Shown here in pieces: positions 16,984 through 25,740 of a stretch of 64,000 nucleotides of DNA. The notes beneath the pieces are model-generated. The model saw only the letters and a program-made list of their open reading frames with translations. It ran no database searches and had not been told where the DNA came from. A program made the translations under genes and the position numbers. Each line of letters opens with the position of its first letter. The first letter of the stretch is position 1. Source of the DNA: Shewanella sp. HN-41. GTDB taxonomy: Bacteria > Pseudomonadota > Gammaproteobacteria > Enterobacterales > Shewanellaceae. The stretch is taken from contig NZ_AFOZ01000017.1 in the NCBI RefSeq assembly GCF_000217915.1, positions 62,001-126,000 on the forward strand, written 5' to 3'.

Positions 16984-18975
16984 TTATTTCATTGTCGGTA
17001 AGGGGACAATCTCAAAATTGGGATCGAACTGCACTAAGGTCGACATGATTTTACCAAAAGCCGTTTTATCACCCTCGAGTCTGGCGGTGCCGTTGGCGAG
17101 TAAGTCTTTTAGAGTCGCTTTGCCGAGTAAAATCCCGGTAATATAACGCTTATCGATATAAAGATTACTATCGGCCTCCATTGGTTTATCAACCTTAATA
17201 TTGCTTAAGTTACCGTTGCTTAGCTCAACGTAAAGCGTTTCTTGGGTGTCGGGGTTAATCACATTAAGCCTGATGAGCCCAAGTTCAGCGGCCTTGATGC
17301 TATCGACTTTAACGGCGAGGAAGTCAAACAGGGTCGAGATCTCCATTTCACCTAAAATATCTGCCGATGCCGATTTGGGTGCGCCGGGTTGAACTCCCAC
17401 GCGTAACTCTTGGGCGCCGGTAAGATAGATGTTACGCCAGCCTGCGCCTTCGGCTTGATAGCCCAATTGTTCATAGGTATCTGCAAGTAACTGTCTGGCT
17501 TTTTCGTTATTGGGTTCTGCCATAACGATTTTATTCAGCGCTGTTGCCACAAAACGGTATTCGCCTTGGGCATAGTCGGTTTGTGCTCGTTCAAGTACGG
17601 CTTTGGCGCCGCCCATATACTCGACAAATTTCTTCGCTTCATCCTTAGTCGGGAGTGGGTTTAAGTTGGCTGGATCCATATCGAAATAGCCTAGGTACAG
17701 GTTGTACACGGCTTTGGCGTTATGGCTGTAGGTGCCGTGGTAACCATTGGTATACCAAGTATCGCGTACGGCTTTAGGAATAGTGGTCTGAATCGCATCA
17801 CCAATATCTTGAATTCCCACACCATTATTGGCTAAACGTAGGGTTTGATTATGCACTAGGCCATAGTTATCCCTTTGCATTCTTAAGTAGGCATTCACAT
17901 CCGCATTGCCAAAGACGGGCGCTGAATGGGCCTCGAAAAGTACCTGCGCATCATCGCCAAAGTGGGTTAATAATGTATTGATATCTTTAGACCATTTAAT
18001 GGCGTCACGGACTTTTGCACCGCGCAGGGTGTAGATGTTGTGCATGCCATGGTAGGTGAGTTCCCCCGTCCACAGCGCTTTCATCGAGGGAATATAGGTG
18101 GCCATTTCCGAGGCGGCTTCAGTGCCTGAGGCATCCATAAACACCATATCGATACCATCGATAGTGCGTTTTTCCCACTTATCTTTGCCGTTTAAGGTGA
18201 CATCGGGTTTAACGTAGGTCACTTCGCCTTTGGATAACCCCTTGGCGAGTGCGGCATCGACAATGCCTTGATCGTTTCGCTCTAATGTTGCGCCGTATTG
18301 ATAGGCAGCGCGGCGGCTCATGGCATTACCTGCGAGGACGTTTTCGTCGACAATTTCTTTGGTAATGTTATTTGAACCATAGACTTTGACCTTAGGGTAC
18401 ATGTCTTTGATTGCACGGGAACCGCCAAAATGGTCCGCATGGCTGTGGGAATAAATCATCGCAACCACAGGTAAGTCATTACCCTCAGGCAAGTTTTTTA
18501 GCGCAAACTCGAGGGATAACTTAGCCGCTTCTTTAGTGAGCAGCACATCATAAAGGATCCAGCCCGTTTTACCGCGGATAAGCGTTAAGTTCGATAAATC
18601 GGTGCCGCGAACTTGATAAATGCCATCGGTGACCTTGTACAAACCATTCGACACCATGTTCAACTGCGCTTGACGGTAGAGTGATGGGTTGACTGTGTCT
18701 GGGATTTTGTCGCCGATAAAGCTGAATTCGGCGCGTAAAATAGCGGCAGTTGGCTCATCCAGTTCGGCGATGAGATTCTTAGAAAACTCTTCAAAGGCTT
18801 TCTTGTCTGCATAGTTAAGTGTGGCTGCTGTGGCCTTGTTGACCTCAGCGGTTTGCTGGGTCGCAGGCTTTCCCTGATAGTGCAGGCTGATATGTTCATG
18901 CTCGTGTTCCGCCGCCGTAGCGCTGAGGGAGAACGCTGCGATAATACTCAATGTCATCAAAGATTTTTGCATCAT
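16984..18975 (-). CDS. Secreted alkyl/aryl-sulfatase, SdsA1 type (metallo-beta-lactamase fold)
   Basis: This 663-residue protein belongs to the SDS-hydrolase (SdsA1) family, which cleaves primary alkyl sulfates such as SDS to alcohol and sulfate. A signal peptide covers about residues 1-22 (ending SATAA), so it acts outside the cytoplasm. The zinc-binding HSHADH is at residues 177-182. The alkyl-sulfatase dimerisation region follows (EAHSAP, GYFDMDP), and the C-terminal ~125 residues match the SCP2-like lipid-binding domain of the family. The LysR gene diverges 108 bp away, with a probable operator between them, which suggests substrate-responsive control. Substrate identity is inference. Confidence 0.92.
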   Translation of the reverse strand: MMQKSLMTLSIIAAFSLSATAAEHEHEHISLHYQGKPATQQTAEVNKATAATLNYADKKAFEEFSKNLIAELDEPTAAILRAEFSFIGDKIPDTVNPSLYRQAQLNMVSNGLYKVTDGIYQVRGTDLSNLTLIRGKTGWILYDVLLTKEAAKLSLEFALKNLPEGNDLPVVAMIYSHSHADHFGGSRAIKDMYPKVKVYGSNNITKEIVDENVLAGNAMSRRAAYQYGATLERNDQGIVDAALAKGLSKGEVTYVKPDVTLNGKDKWEKRTIDGIDMVFMDASGTEAASEMATYIPSMKALWTGELTYHGMHNIYTLRGAKVRDAIKWSKDINTLLTHFGDDAQVLFEAHSAPVFGNADVNAYLRMQRDNYGLVHNQTLRLANNGVGIQDIGDAIQTTIPKAVRDTWYTNGYHGTYSHNAKAVYNLYLGYFDMDPANLNPLPTKDEAKKFVEYMGGAKAVLERAQTDYAQGEYRFVATALNKIVMAEPNNEKARQLLADTYEQLGYQAEGAGWRNIYLTGAQELRVGVQPGAPKSASADILGEMEISTLFDFLAVKVDSIKAAELGLIRLNVINPDTQETLYVELSNGNLSNIKVDKPMEADSNLYIDKRYITGILLGKATLKDLLANGTARLEGDKTAFGKIMSTLVQFDPNFEIVPLPTMK

Positions 18976-19066
18976 TTTACCTATCGAAAAGTGAGAGTGT
19001 GTCGTTGATTGTTTGAGTATAGCCAGCTTGTGTATTTAGATAACTCGAGTTAACTTGGGTTGTAAT

Positions 19067-19081
19067 ATTCATATTGTGAAT
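19067..19081. promoter_or_regulatory. LysR-type operator (ATTC-N7-GAAT)
   Basis: A perfect ATTC-N7-GAAT inverted repeat, the classical T-N11-A LysR box, sits just before the LysR gene. A second palindrome, AACTCGAGTT at 19042-19051, lies between it and the alkylsulfatase start. The placement suits autoregulation and divergent control. Confidence 0.6.
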
Positions 19082-19083
19082 GA

Positions 19084-20037
19084 GTGATTTCTCCTATGCC
19101 AACACAAAAACCGTTAGATTTAAACTTATTGCGCGTGTTTATGGTGGTTTACCGTACCCGTTCATTCACCCTAGCCGCACAGGAGTTGGATTTAACTCAG
19201 TCTTCGGTGAGTAATGCGATAAGTCGATTCAAGGCGTGGGTCGGGGAGTCACTGTTCAATCGTGTTGGACGGGGAATTGAGCCGACAGCGGTGGCGCGGG
19301 AAATGTACCGAAAGTTTGAGCAGCCTATGGCGGATATCGAAACCGTATTGCTGGGGTTTGAGCATTTTGATCCAAAGTGTAGTCAGCGGCGCTTTTATGT
19401 ATATGCCAATGAGTCGGTTATCGAAGCGCTGCAAGCGGGTGTACAAGTTTTATTACAGGATGCGGATGTTGAAGTGATTTTCCGTGAGTCGCCGCCACAG
19501 GAGGCTGATTTATATCGCGATATCTTACTTGAGCGGGTCGCCGTGGCGATAGACATTAAACCCGCGCAGCAAAGTTTGCTCTCGAGCAAACTGCTCTTCA
19601 CCGAAACCTTAGTGTGTATTGCCAGTCGGCAGCATCCCCGTATTCAAGGCGTCATTAGCCATGAACAGTATTTTGCGGAGAAACACGTCTTTTTGAATCT
19701 GCGGCGTTTTAACCTGACTGCGGGAGATTTGTTTACCGAAGGTGTGTTGCCAAGGCGCAGGATGTATAGCGAGCAGTCATCCCTATTGAGTATGTTTGCT
19801 GCTGTCGGTAAAAGTGAGGCAATAGGCATAGCGCCTTTACGCTATGCCAGCCAGTACGCTGAGATGTTTGGCTTACAGATTTTACCTATGCCACTGAAAA
19901 CAAGGCCAATTGACTTGTATATGGTGTGGAGCAGTAAGTACACTCAAAACCAGAGTCATCAATGGTTACGAAGCCTCTTGCTCAAAGCAAGTGCAATCAC
20001 AGTGAATGAAAAAGCGCTGGATCAGACTTGCGGCTAG
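19084..20037 (+). CDS. LysR-family transcriptional regulator
   Basis: This LysR-type regulator of about 313-317 residues has an N-terminal winged helix-turn-helix beginning LDLNLLRVFMVVYRTRSFTLAAQ (second helix region DLTQSSVSNAISRFK), followed by a periplasmic-binding-protein-like effector domain. It diverges from the alkylsulfatase gene and probably controls it, as LysR proteins commonly regulate the adjacent divergent gene. GTG 19084 is the longest start; ATG 19096 is at least as likely and leaves the ATTC-N7-GAAT site further upstream. Neither has a strong Shine-Dalgarno. The effector is unknown; an alkyl sulfate or its product is a guess. Confidence 0.88.
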   Translation: MISPMPTQKPLDLNLLRVFMVVYRTRSFTLAAQELDLTQSSVSNAISRFKAWVGESLFNRVGRGIEPTAVAREMYRKFEQPMADIETVLLGFEHFDPKCSQRRFYVYANESVIEALQAGVQVLLQDADVEVIFRESPPQEADLYRDILLERVAVAIDIKPAQQSLLSSKLLFTETLVCIASRQHPRIQGVISHEQYFAEKHVFLNLRRFNLTAGDLFTEGVLPRRRMYSEQSSLLSMFAAVGKSEAIGIAPLRYASQYAEMFGLQILPMPLKTRPIDLYMVWSSKYTQNQSHQWLRSLLLKASAITVNEKALDQTCG

Positions 20038-20103
20038 TACAAGTGAACCAGAGCTTAGTTTCAGTTTTTGTCTTAGATTTTTATCTAAGTGGGTAACCTT
20101 AGT

Positions 20104-20961
20104 TTACTGTCTTGCTAGCCTGTGGCTTTCGCTTGGATGCTCAAAATCACTGCGATAAGGGTTAATATCTAAGCCACCACGGCGAGTATAGCGGGCGTAT
20201 ACGGTTAATTTAGTACAATGACAGTAGCGTTTTAAATCGACAAAAATCCGCTCGACACATTGCTCGTGGAACTCGTTATGCTGGCGGAAAGAAATCAAAT
20301 AACGTAGCAGTTTCTCGCGATCGATCTTAGGCCCTTGATAACGGATCATCACACTGCCCCAATCGGGTTGCGAGGTAATTAAGCAGTTAGATTTCAGCAG
20401 ATTTGAATTGAGCGTTTCTGCGACCGTTTGCTTATCGTCCGTGCTGTCTTCTAAGTAATCAGGATTAAAACAATAATCGCTGACTTCAATATCGAGATCG
20501 TCAATACAGGTGCCTGGTAGCTCGATAATGCGCTGAATACCAAAGTTTTTGGGTTCGATAATCTTGACTGTGACCTCGCCTTGAGCGCACTGACTTAAAT
20601 CCTGCACTAAGGTTTTTTGGACCGCATCTATACTGTCGAATTTGGTCTGATTAAAGCTGTTTAAATACAGTTTGAAGGATTTTGACTCAATCAGATTTTG
20701 GCTTTGATAACTCAAATGGATATCGGCTATGGCGACCATAGGCTTACCTTTTGCATTCAGCCAAGACAACTCATAACCCGTCCAGATATCAACACCGTGG
20801 AAGGGTAAGCTTTCACCCAGATCGATAGCGTTACGGTTTAGTGAGCGGGGAACCCCTTGCAGCAGTGATGCATCATACTCAGCTTGGTAATCTGTAGCTT
20901 TACCTAAGGTTAAGCCCGTAAGCTCTTTTGCATCACTATAGGGATCGTGATTCTGTGTCAT
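20104..20961 (-). CDS. queF: QueF, NADPH-dependent 7-cyano-7-deazaguanine reductase
   Basis: QueF reduces preQ0 to preQ1 in queuosine biosynthesis for tRNA wobble modification. The reading frame is open further upstream to 21123, but homology to E. coli QueF begins at the [14 protein letters not shown] region. This places the start at ATG 20961 (285 residues), with GGAAA ten bases upstream; ATG 20976 is an alternative. The catalytic cysteine lies in [15 protein letters not shown] and the substrate-binding segment in [11 protein letters not shown]. It is the long two-domain form typical of proteobacteria. The promoter region is shared with divergent syd. Confidence 0.95.
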   Translation of the reverse strand: MTQNHDPYSDAKELTGLTLGKATDYQAEYDASLLQGVPRSLNRNAIDLGESLPFHGVDIWTGYELSWLNAKGKPMVAIADIHLSYQSQNLIESKSFKLYLNSFNQTKFDSIDAVQKTLVQDLSQCAQGEVTVKIIEPKNFGIQRIIELPGTCIDDLDIEVSDYCFNPDYLEDSTDDKQTVAETLNSNLLKSNCLITSQPDWGSVMIRYQGPKIDREKLLRYLISFRQHNEFHEQCVERIFVDLKRYCHCTKLTVYARYTRRGGLDINPYRSDFEHPSESHRLARQ

Positions 20962-21020
20962 CAATACTGTTTCCATGTCAAAATAGGCGCACATTATACC
21001 TGAAATTGGATTGTGCTTAA

Positions 21021-21671
21021 GTGTCTTGTCTACCTGCGCTCGATAAATTTTTGCAAAACTATCATCAGTCTTACCTATCAACTTTAGGTGAATTACCGCG
21101 ATATTACCCGCAGGGTGAGCCATCTTTGTGTATTCAAGGTGAGTTTTTGCAAGATCCGGATGCAGCTATCACTTGGAAACCGATTAAGCGTGATGAGAAG
21201 GGCAGTTTTGCCAACCTTGAGCATGCACTTGAACTAAGCCTCTGGCCCGATATTAATGTGTTTTACGGTCAGTATTTTGCAGCCCCTTTGCTATTTGACT
21301 CTAAATGGGGCACGGGCGAATTGTTGCAAGCATGGAATGAAGCTGATTTTGATTGTTTGCAACAAAACATCATTGGCCATTTAATGATGAAGAAACAACT
21401 CAAGCAGCCACCAACTTGGTTTATTGGCCTTTTAGACGATGGTGACCACATGCTGACAGTCAATAATGCCGATGGCAGCGTTTGGATTGAAATTCCAGGG
21501 GAACTCCCATCGCAGCAATTATCTTCTAGCCTTGCTGAATTTATCGAGTCACTGTCACCGCGGATTGCGCCGCCCGTAAAACATGAAGAATTATCTATGC
21601 CCGCATTAGAACATCCGGGGATTTTTGCCAGCTTTAAACGTATGTGGTTCAACCTTAGGGGCAAGCGTTAA
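21021..21671 (+). CDS. syd: Syd, SecY-interacting protein
   Basis: Syd is a small cytoplasmic protein that binds SecY and is thought to monitor SecYEG integrity at the inner membrane. The 216-residue product matches E. coli Syd through [13 protein letters not shown] at the N-terminus, the central [19 protein letters not shown] block and the [12 protein letters not shown] tail. No signal peptide or membrane segment is present. The GTG start at 21021 fits the family N-terminus. It diverges from queF with only 59 bases between the chosen starts, so promoters overlap. Confidence 0.92.
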   Translation: MSCLPALDKFLQNYHQSYLSTLGELPRYYPQGEPSLCIQGEFLQDPDAAITWKPIKRDEKGSFANLEHALELSLWPDINVFYGQYFAAPLLFDSKWGTGELLQAWNEADFDCLQQNIIGHLMMKKQLKQPPTWFIGLLDDGDHMLTVNNADGSVWIEIPGELPSQQLSSSLAEFIESLSPRIAPPVKHEELSMPALEHPGIFASFKRMWFNLRGKR

Positions 21672-21687
21672 CGCGAGGTGCACTTTC

Positions 21688-21740
21688 GCAAACTCAAGGC
21701 CATATCGGTATCAATGGCTGATTGGTGCACTTGAGTTTGC
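21688..21740. repeat. Inverted repeat between converging syd and DUF2310 gene
   Basis: GCAAACTCAAG at 21688-21698 is matched by its perfect complement at 21730-21740, with a 31-base loop. GGTGCAC occurs next to each arm. There is no T-run, so it is not a standard terminator, although it could fold as an mRNA 3' hairpin. Confidence 0.5.
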
Positions 21741-21764
21741 CAAGTGACAAGCTTCACCACAAAG

Positions 21765-22538
21765 TTACTGATGGTCCCAGGATAGATTAGACACGATACG
21801 GCAAGGCTCACAGCGAAAGTGAAACATATCCAATAGAGGTTCATCGAGCTTCCAATCTTGACTGCCACAACGAGGGCAGGGGCGCGCCATTTCTGAAGCT
21901 AAATCTTGGCCGCCGACGCGATATAAATAGTAATAGGTCGGGATCTGAGTGAGATATTCGATACGGCCGCGCAAATCCCAACCTCTGCGAAATAAATCGC
22001 TGTCAGGACTCGATAATTCCTCTAGCGCGGCAAACTCAGCTTTAGTGGCCGCCGCCATTTGCAGTTCGTCACAGGCTTGCCATTCGCTCTGCCAACGAAT
22101 AATACGCTTATGGTCGCCATTAAAGGTTGCAGGTATACGGTACAGGGGAATGGGCAATAAATTATCGCCACTGCGCAGGGGAGAGCACATATGTACATAA
22201 CTGGTATATAGCAATTGCCAGCTTGGGATATCGGTATTACTGACCTCAGAATTGATATCTTGTCCGATAAACTTTTCCCGTGGTGCAAGTAACTTGGCTT
22301 CGGTTAATTCAGCTAAGGCTTTTTTCACCCATGGGCTGTGATATTTGTGTGCTAGGCTGTTAGTTTCAGGCGTTAATAGTCGCACCCTAAACTCACCGTC
22401 ATTAAAGGCGACCGCAAACTCCCGTCCTAATACTTGGCCATTGGCTCGATAGGCCTCGAGGAGCTGATTAATGGCTTTCTCGGCGGCAGATATTGTGGTG
22501 TCGGCGAAGCATTCGAAGCGCAGTTCAGTGACAAACAT
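21765..22538 (-). CDS. DUF2310 family Zn-ribbon protein
   Basis: This 257-residue cytoplasmic protein matches the DUF2310 family, described as zinc-ribbon and possibly nucleic-acid binding. The C-terminal ribbon has CPRCG followed about 20 residues later by CEPC. The long N-terminal part (FVTELRFECF... through RGWDLRGRIEYLTQIPTYYYLYR) is the family core. The start overlaps the stop of the upstream gene as TAATG, so the two are translationally coupled. The molecular role is unknown. Confidence 0.85.
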   Translation of the reverse strand: MFVTELRFECFADTTISAAEKAINQLLEAYRANGQVLGREFAVAFNDGEFRVRLLTPETNSLAHKYHSPWVKKALAELTEAKLLAPREKFIGQDINSEVSNTDIPSWQLLYTSYVHMCSPLRSGDNLLPIPLYRIPATFNGDHKRIIRWQSEWQACDELQMAAATKAEFAALEELSSPDSDLFRRGWDLRGRIEYLTQIPTYYYLYRVGGQDLASEMARPCPRCGSQDWKLDEPLLDMFHFRCEPCRIVSNLSWDHQ

Positions 22539-22921
22539 TAAGCTGTTTTTCCTTGGGATTCTAATAAGTCGATGCGTTGTTTTAGTTCAAGCAGTTCGCT
22601 TTTTAATTGCATAATTTCTGCTTTTTGCTGCTCAGCATGACGATCAAAATGCGCCTGTTGCATCTGCAGGCGCTCGGCGAGCATCGCAAGGGTTAAGGTA
22701 TCGCCAGTTGCAGTTACTTCGGTTGTCGGGCTGATGACTTGCTGCTCGGCTAAACGTTCGCGGTCTGCCTTAGGCATAGATTTAAATTGCTGTAAGCCTT
22801 GGATCAATATAGGTAAAGGCAGACTGCTACCTAGGCGAGTCTTAATTAAGGCTAAGCTAGGGACTTTTCCGCTGGCCTCGAGTGCGCGTGCCGCAGCTAA
22901 TACTTGGTCAATGGGACTCAT
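22538..22921 (-). CDS. Small conserved protein with KfrA-like N-terminus and coiled-coil tail
   Basis: This 127-residue protein is not firmly recognised. Residues 1-60 (IDQVLAAARALEASGKVPSLALIKTRLG) resemble the N-terminal DNA-binding region of plasmid KfrA proteins. Residues 75-122 form a heptad-rich coiled coil ending QLKSELLELKQRIDLLES. It lies first in a two-gene unit with the DUF2310 Zn-ribbon protein, overlapping it by one base, so both may act on nucleic acid together. The DNA-binding idea is inference from a weak resemblance. Confidence 0.75.
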   Translation of the reverse strand: MSPIDQVLAAARALEASGKVPSLALIKTRLGSSLPLPILIQGLQQFKSMPKADRERLAEQQVISPTTEVTATGDTLTLAMLAERLQMQQAHFDRHAEQQKAEIMQLKSELLELKQRIDLLESQGKTA

Positions 22922-23067
22922 AATGAGTGAAATTCCTTAATTCGAGTTGTCATTTACACTAACTCCCGGCATGTAATGTTAATTTTATCATTAAACAACA
23001 ATGTGTTACATTTTTGGCGTGTATTTTGCTTTTGCAGCATCTCAATAACAATTACACAGGAAGTCAT

Positions 23068-23463
23068 ATGATGAACACTAGATTTAATCGCAAACTTATC
23101 GCAGTTACGTTTTTAGGGCTTGCAAGCTTAGGTCTTAGTGGCTGCGTGGTCAATGTTGGTGATGGCGAATCGGGTTGGGATAGCAGCGAGTCATGGGAAA
23201 AAGTGCAGGATAAGAATCGCAATAATCTCATTAAACTCAGCCTTGGAATGAGCAAAGACCAGGTCATCACCTTAATGGGAACCGCTGATTTGAGTGAGGC
23301 TTATATTCAGCAAGGCGAAGCCAATAAAGAAGTGTTAGTGCTTTTTTATCGTACCCAACATACCCACAGTGATGGTAAAACCACTAAGGACGAATGTACA
23401 CCAATCGTCCTTAGCAATAATGCGCTAGTGGGCTGGGGTGATACAGCCTATAGCAAAATCTGA
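23068..23463 (+). CDS. DUF3192 lipoprotein
   Basis: This is a lipoprotein of about 131 residues. A type II signal ends in the lipobox LSGC, with CVVNVGDG as the mature N-terminus. The DUF3192 core follows: LIKLSLGMSKDQVITLMGTAD (similar to SmpA/BamE folds) and the family-typical FYRTQHTHSDGKTTKDECTPIV. Two adjacent ATGs, 23068 and 23071, both follow AGGAAG; the open frame extends to 23014 but that part is not needed. Localisation to the envelope follows from the lipobox; function is unknown. Confidence 0.88.
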   Translation: MMNTRFNRKLIAVTFLGLASLGLSGCVVNVGDGESGWDSSESWEKVQDKNRNNLIKLSLGMSKDQVITLMGTADLSEAYIQQGEANKEVLVLFYRTQHTHSDGKTTKDECTPIVLSNNALVGWGDTAYSKI

Positions 23464-23477
23464 CCGAGCCTAGCCGT

Positions 23478-23499
23478 AAGCCCTACGAGATTAGGGCTT
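23478..23499. terminator. Hairpin terminator between converging DUF3192 and DUF2789 genes
   Basis: AAGCCCTA and TAGGGCTT form an 8-bp stem around a 6-base loop, followed on the plus strand by TTC. It overlaps the stop region of the DUF2789 gene. The U-tract is short, so termination may be partial. Confidence 0.65.
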
Positions 23500-23724
23500 T
23501 CTGAGCTGAGTATCTAGTTGCTCAATAAGCTCAGTCCATTGGGCATCGGCTTCTAGCGCTTCGATAATGAAGCTCTTCTGGGCCGATGTCCAAAAGGGCG
23601 CTTGGCTTAAGTGTATGTGAGACGCTAATTTATGGTTTGCGATAAATTGCACTATGGCTGCGGGGCGATTATCTAATCCCAGCTGTTCAAATAAATGCGT
23701 TAAGTCTACGGGTGTGGTATCCAT
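23491..23724 (-). CDS. DUF2789 family protein
   Basis: This 77-residue acidic protein matches DUF2789: the N-terminal LTHLFEQLGLDN segment, the central FIANHKLASHIHLSQAPFWTSAQKSFI block and a final amphipathic helix are typical. No signal or membrane segment is present. It stands alone between two plus-strand genes and diverges from the acetyltransferase. Function unknown. Confidence 0.85.
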   Translation of the reverse strand: MDTTPVDLTHLFEQLGLDNRPAAIVQFIANHKLASHIHLSQAPFWTSAQKSFIIEALEADAQWTELIEQLDTQLRKP

Positions 23725-23871
23725 TTGTTATGCCTTTCCAATATGTGTCTTAACCTAGGGTATGCGACTCTCTGAAAAATGCAATTCATGATTAAAATTT
23801 GCACTTTCTTGTTTCCTTGTTACATTGATTAGTACTCATAAGAGTGTGATCTAAATCAAGGAATTCTAATA

Positions 23872-24510
23872 ATGGACAATAAAACCTTGGACGAGTGTCG
23901 TGCTGTTTATTTGACCGCCGAAGATTTACGTGTTGCCGCTTCAATTCTCTATAATGCTTACCATGATGATCCCTTTTTTGTCGAAGCGCTATCTACTTCC
24001 GACAAGTTTGCCTACGAACAAAAACTGCGCGCCGCTATTCGTGAAGAACTCAATACACTATGGCAACAAAAACAAGCGTTAATTGGGTTATTTGACCAAG
24101 AGCGTTTAGTTGGGTTGGCCTGTATCGTGACTCAAGAAGTGCCGCTCGGAGAAGGGCGTTACTGGCATTGGCGTTTAAAAATGTTGCTCGGTACGGGATG
24201 GCAATCGACCCAAGCTATGATGAAAAAAGAGTCGACAATTTTGGAGTTGTTACCTAGCAATCACTGTGGGATCTTGCAGTTTATTGCCTTAGCTCCGAAT
24301 GAACAGGGTAAAGGCTTAGGCCATCAGCTCGTACAGGCCGTTGTGAGTTGGTGTGATGAACAGCCCGAGCTCGATGGTATCGGGGTTTTTACTACTCAAG
24401 AAAGTCATACGCATTTATTGACTCAGCATGATTTTGTCTCACTGGGCGAATTGGTTATTGGCAGTGTGCCTGGGCAATTATTATTTTATGCGGGTCAACA
24501 AGATGAATGA
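23872..24510 (+). CDS. GNAT-family N-acetyltransferase
   Basis: This 212-residue protein has the GNAT acetyl-CoA-binding loop in LAPNEQGKGLGHQLVQ (near residues 142-157) and the expected beta-strand before it (GILQFIAL). The substrate cannot be told from the sequence. The ATG at 23872 fits the start of conserved sequence. Its 3' end overlaps the DUF962 gene by 8 bases, so the two form a coupled pair. Confidence 0.88.
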   Translation: MDNKTLDECRAVYLTAEDLRVAASILYNAYHDDPFFVEALSTSDKFAYEQKLRAAIREELNTLWQQKQALIGLFDQERLVGLACIVTQEVPLGEGRYWHWRLKMLLGTGWQSTQAMMKKESTILELLPSNHCGILQFIALAPNEQGKGLGHQLVQAVVSWCDEQPELDGIGVFTTQESHTHLLTQHDFVSLGELVIGSVPGQLLFYAGQQDE

Positions 24511-24808
24511 ACGATACAAATGTTTTGCTGATTTTTATCCCTTTTACCTCTCACAGCACCAAAACAAAACTTGTCGGTGGCTGCATTTTATCGGCAGCAG
24601 CTTAGTGTTGCTGTTACTGGTGGGCGCCATAGTCACAAATAACGGATGGCTATTATGGTTTATTCCTGTGGTGGGTTATGGGTTTGCATGGGTTGGGCAC
24701 TTCATCTTTGAACAAAATCGACCAGCTACATTTCAATATCCTTTGTATAGCTTGATGGGGGATTGGGTGATGTTCGTACAGATGCTTCGTAACTTATTGA
24801 GGCATTAA
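24503..24808 (+). CDS. DUF962 / Mpo1-like membrane protein
   Basis: This 101-residue protein matches the DUF962 (YGL010w/Mpo1-like) family. Two hydrophobic segments (SLVLLLLVGAIV and LLWFIPVVGYGFAWVGHF) follow the family HFIG motif, and FEQNRPATFQYPLYSLMGDW is the conserved C-terminal block. The yeast member Mpo1 is a dioxygenase of long-chain 2-hydroxy fatty acids; whether this holds here is unknown. The frame is open from 24428, but ATG 24503 matches the family N-terminus and overlaps the acetyltransferase stop. Confidence 0.88.
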   Translation: MNERYKCFADFYPFYLSQHQNKTCRWLHFIGSSLVLLLLVGAIVTNNGWLLWFIPVVGYGFAWVGHFIFEQNRPATFQYPLYSLMGDWVMFVQMLRNLLRH

Positions 24809-24839
24809 ATGAGCGGCACCAGTGAGATGCTCATACCCT

Positions 24840-24857
24840 TGTGAGAGATCGCTTACA
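24840..24857. promoter_or_regulatory. UvrY/GacA (VarA)-type activation box upstream of Csr RNA 1
   Basis: The 18-bp sequence TGTGAG-N6-CTTACA matches the GacA/UvrY consensus TGTAAG-N6-CTTACA with one difference. It sits about 155 bp upstream of the putative -10 element at 25013, like the distal UvrY site of E. coli csrB. Confidence 0.75.
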
Positions 24858-24921
24858 AAGACTGTAGGATAAAATGTTTTTTTGGATTGTTTTGCTATTG
24901 ATGTTTTTAAAATTACTTATC

Positions 24922-24934
24922 AATCAATATTTTG
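24922..24934 (+). promoter_or_regulatory. IHF-like site upstream of Csr RNA 1
   Basis: The 13-mer here fits WATCAANNNNTTR perfectly. It lies between the UvrY-type box and the promoter, where a DNA bend would bring the activator to RNA polymerase. Site prediction only. Confidence 0.5.
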
Positions 24935-25012
24935 TGTGATCATTGCTCGTTATCGTACAAATTTTAGGCTGATAGGTGTTCTTCTCACGGAACAAAAACA
25001 GCGGGATTGGCG

Positions 25013-25018
25013 TAGAAT
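25013..25018 (+). promoter_or_regulatory. Putative -10 element of Csr RNA 1
   Basis: TAGAAT occurs within TGGCGTAGAATT, a 12-bp string repeated at the equivalent place before the second RNA (25816-25827). No good -35 hexamer is seen, as expected for an activator-dependent promoter. Transcription would start near 25025. Confidence 0.5.
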
Positions 25019-25025
25019 TTATTCA

Positions 25026-25545
25026 TCGCCAAAGCGAATGGATAACATGGATAGCAATACAGGCGAGAGGGATGCAGGAGGCTACAGTTTAGGTTCTTGG
25101 ATTTGAACCTCTGATAGTAAGGAAACTGTCATCTGTCTAGGATAGGCTAAGGGAAAGCAAGGTTGCTCGTTCATGGACGATATCAGGACAACGTACTTAT
25201 CAGGAAGATGAGTTTCAGGGTGAATACAGGACAGGCTTAAGGATTAAGCATCTTCTCGGTACAGGAAGTATCGGGATAAGGGATATAGTATAAGGGTGAA
25301 CAGCTTGTACTCAATTCATGGAAGAGACATCCGCAGGATGCAGATGCGATAGGATTAGGTCATAGGATATGGCAGGCTCCGAACAGGACGAGTCGGATCA
25401 AGGGACTGAGTGTTATGACTCAATAACACAGGTTAACGCAGGGATGACAGGAAGCAAGCATACGCATGGATGGTGCAGGGAGCACGAATCGAGCAGGGTG
25501 GCTTACAAAGGATAAATGGGGCGCACAGAGTGCGCCCTTTTCTTT
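25026..25545 (+). ncRNA. csrB: CsrB-type regulatory RNA, copy 1
   Basis: A non-coding stretch of about 520 bases carries about 28 GGA motifs, many as AGGA, CAGGA or GGGA in predicted hairpin loops, and ends in a strong terminator (25518-25545). This is the signature of CsrB/CsrC RNAs, which sequester the translational regulator CsrA. No coding frame runs through it. An upstream UvrY-type box and IHF-like site support control by the BarA/UvrY (GacS/GacA) system. The 3' part shares a block (near 25463-25487) with the second RNA, indicating a common origin. The start is estimated from the -10 element and could shift by some tens of bases. Confidence 0.88.
25518..25545 (+). terminator. Terminator of Csr RNA 1
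   Basis: GGGCGCAC-aga-GTGCGCCC forms an 8-bp GC-rich stem with a 3-base loop, followed by TTTTCTTTT. A textbook intrinsic terminator. Confidence 0.93.
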
Positions 25546-25643
25546 TGTATTTTGTTAGGGTGTGTTGAGGTTTCGAGATTGAATTTTGCTCGCTTTCGCA
25601 AGGTGTGCTCACGAAGCGAGACATGCTGAATTGCTTAACTGCG

Positions 25644-25661
25644 TGTGAGATATGTCTCACA
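25644..25661. promoter_or_regulatory. UvrY/GacA (VarA)-type activation box upstream of Csr RNA 2
   Basis: TGTGAG-N6-CTCACA is a perfect 18-bp inverted repeat related to TGTAAG-N6-CTTACA. It ends 158 bp before the putative -10 at 25820, almost the same spacing as in copy 1 (155 bp). Confidence 0.72.
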
Positions 25662-25727
25662 AGGATGTAAGCAATTTGTAAGTTTTTTTGGCCGAAAATG
25701 GCGTGTTAGTTTAAGTTGGTTATTATT

Positions 25728-25740
25728 AATTAATAACTTA
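25728..25740 (+). promoter_or_regulatory. IHF-like site upstream of Csr RNA 2
   Basis: The 13-mer matches WATCAANNNNTTR with one mismatch (ATTAA for ATCAA). It lies 66 bp after the UvrY-type box, against 64 bp in copy 1. The AT-rich context makes chance matches possible. Confidence 0.4.

Noticed and set aside
24882..25106. A 74-codon plus-strand frame at the start of the Csr RNA region
   Set aside because: It runs across the predicted promoter into the GGA-rich RNA and has no family resemblance; GGA density and terminator support ncRNA.
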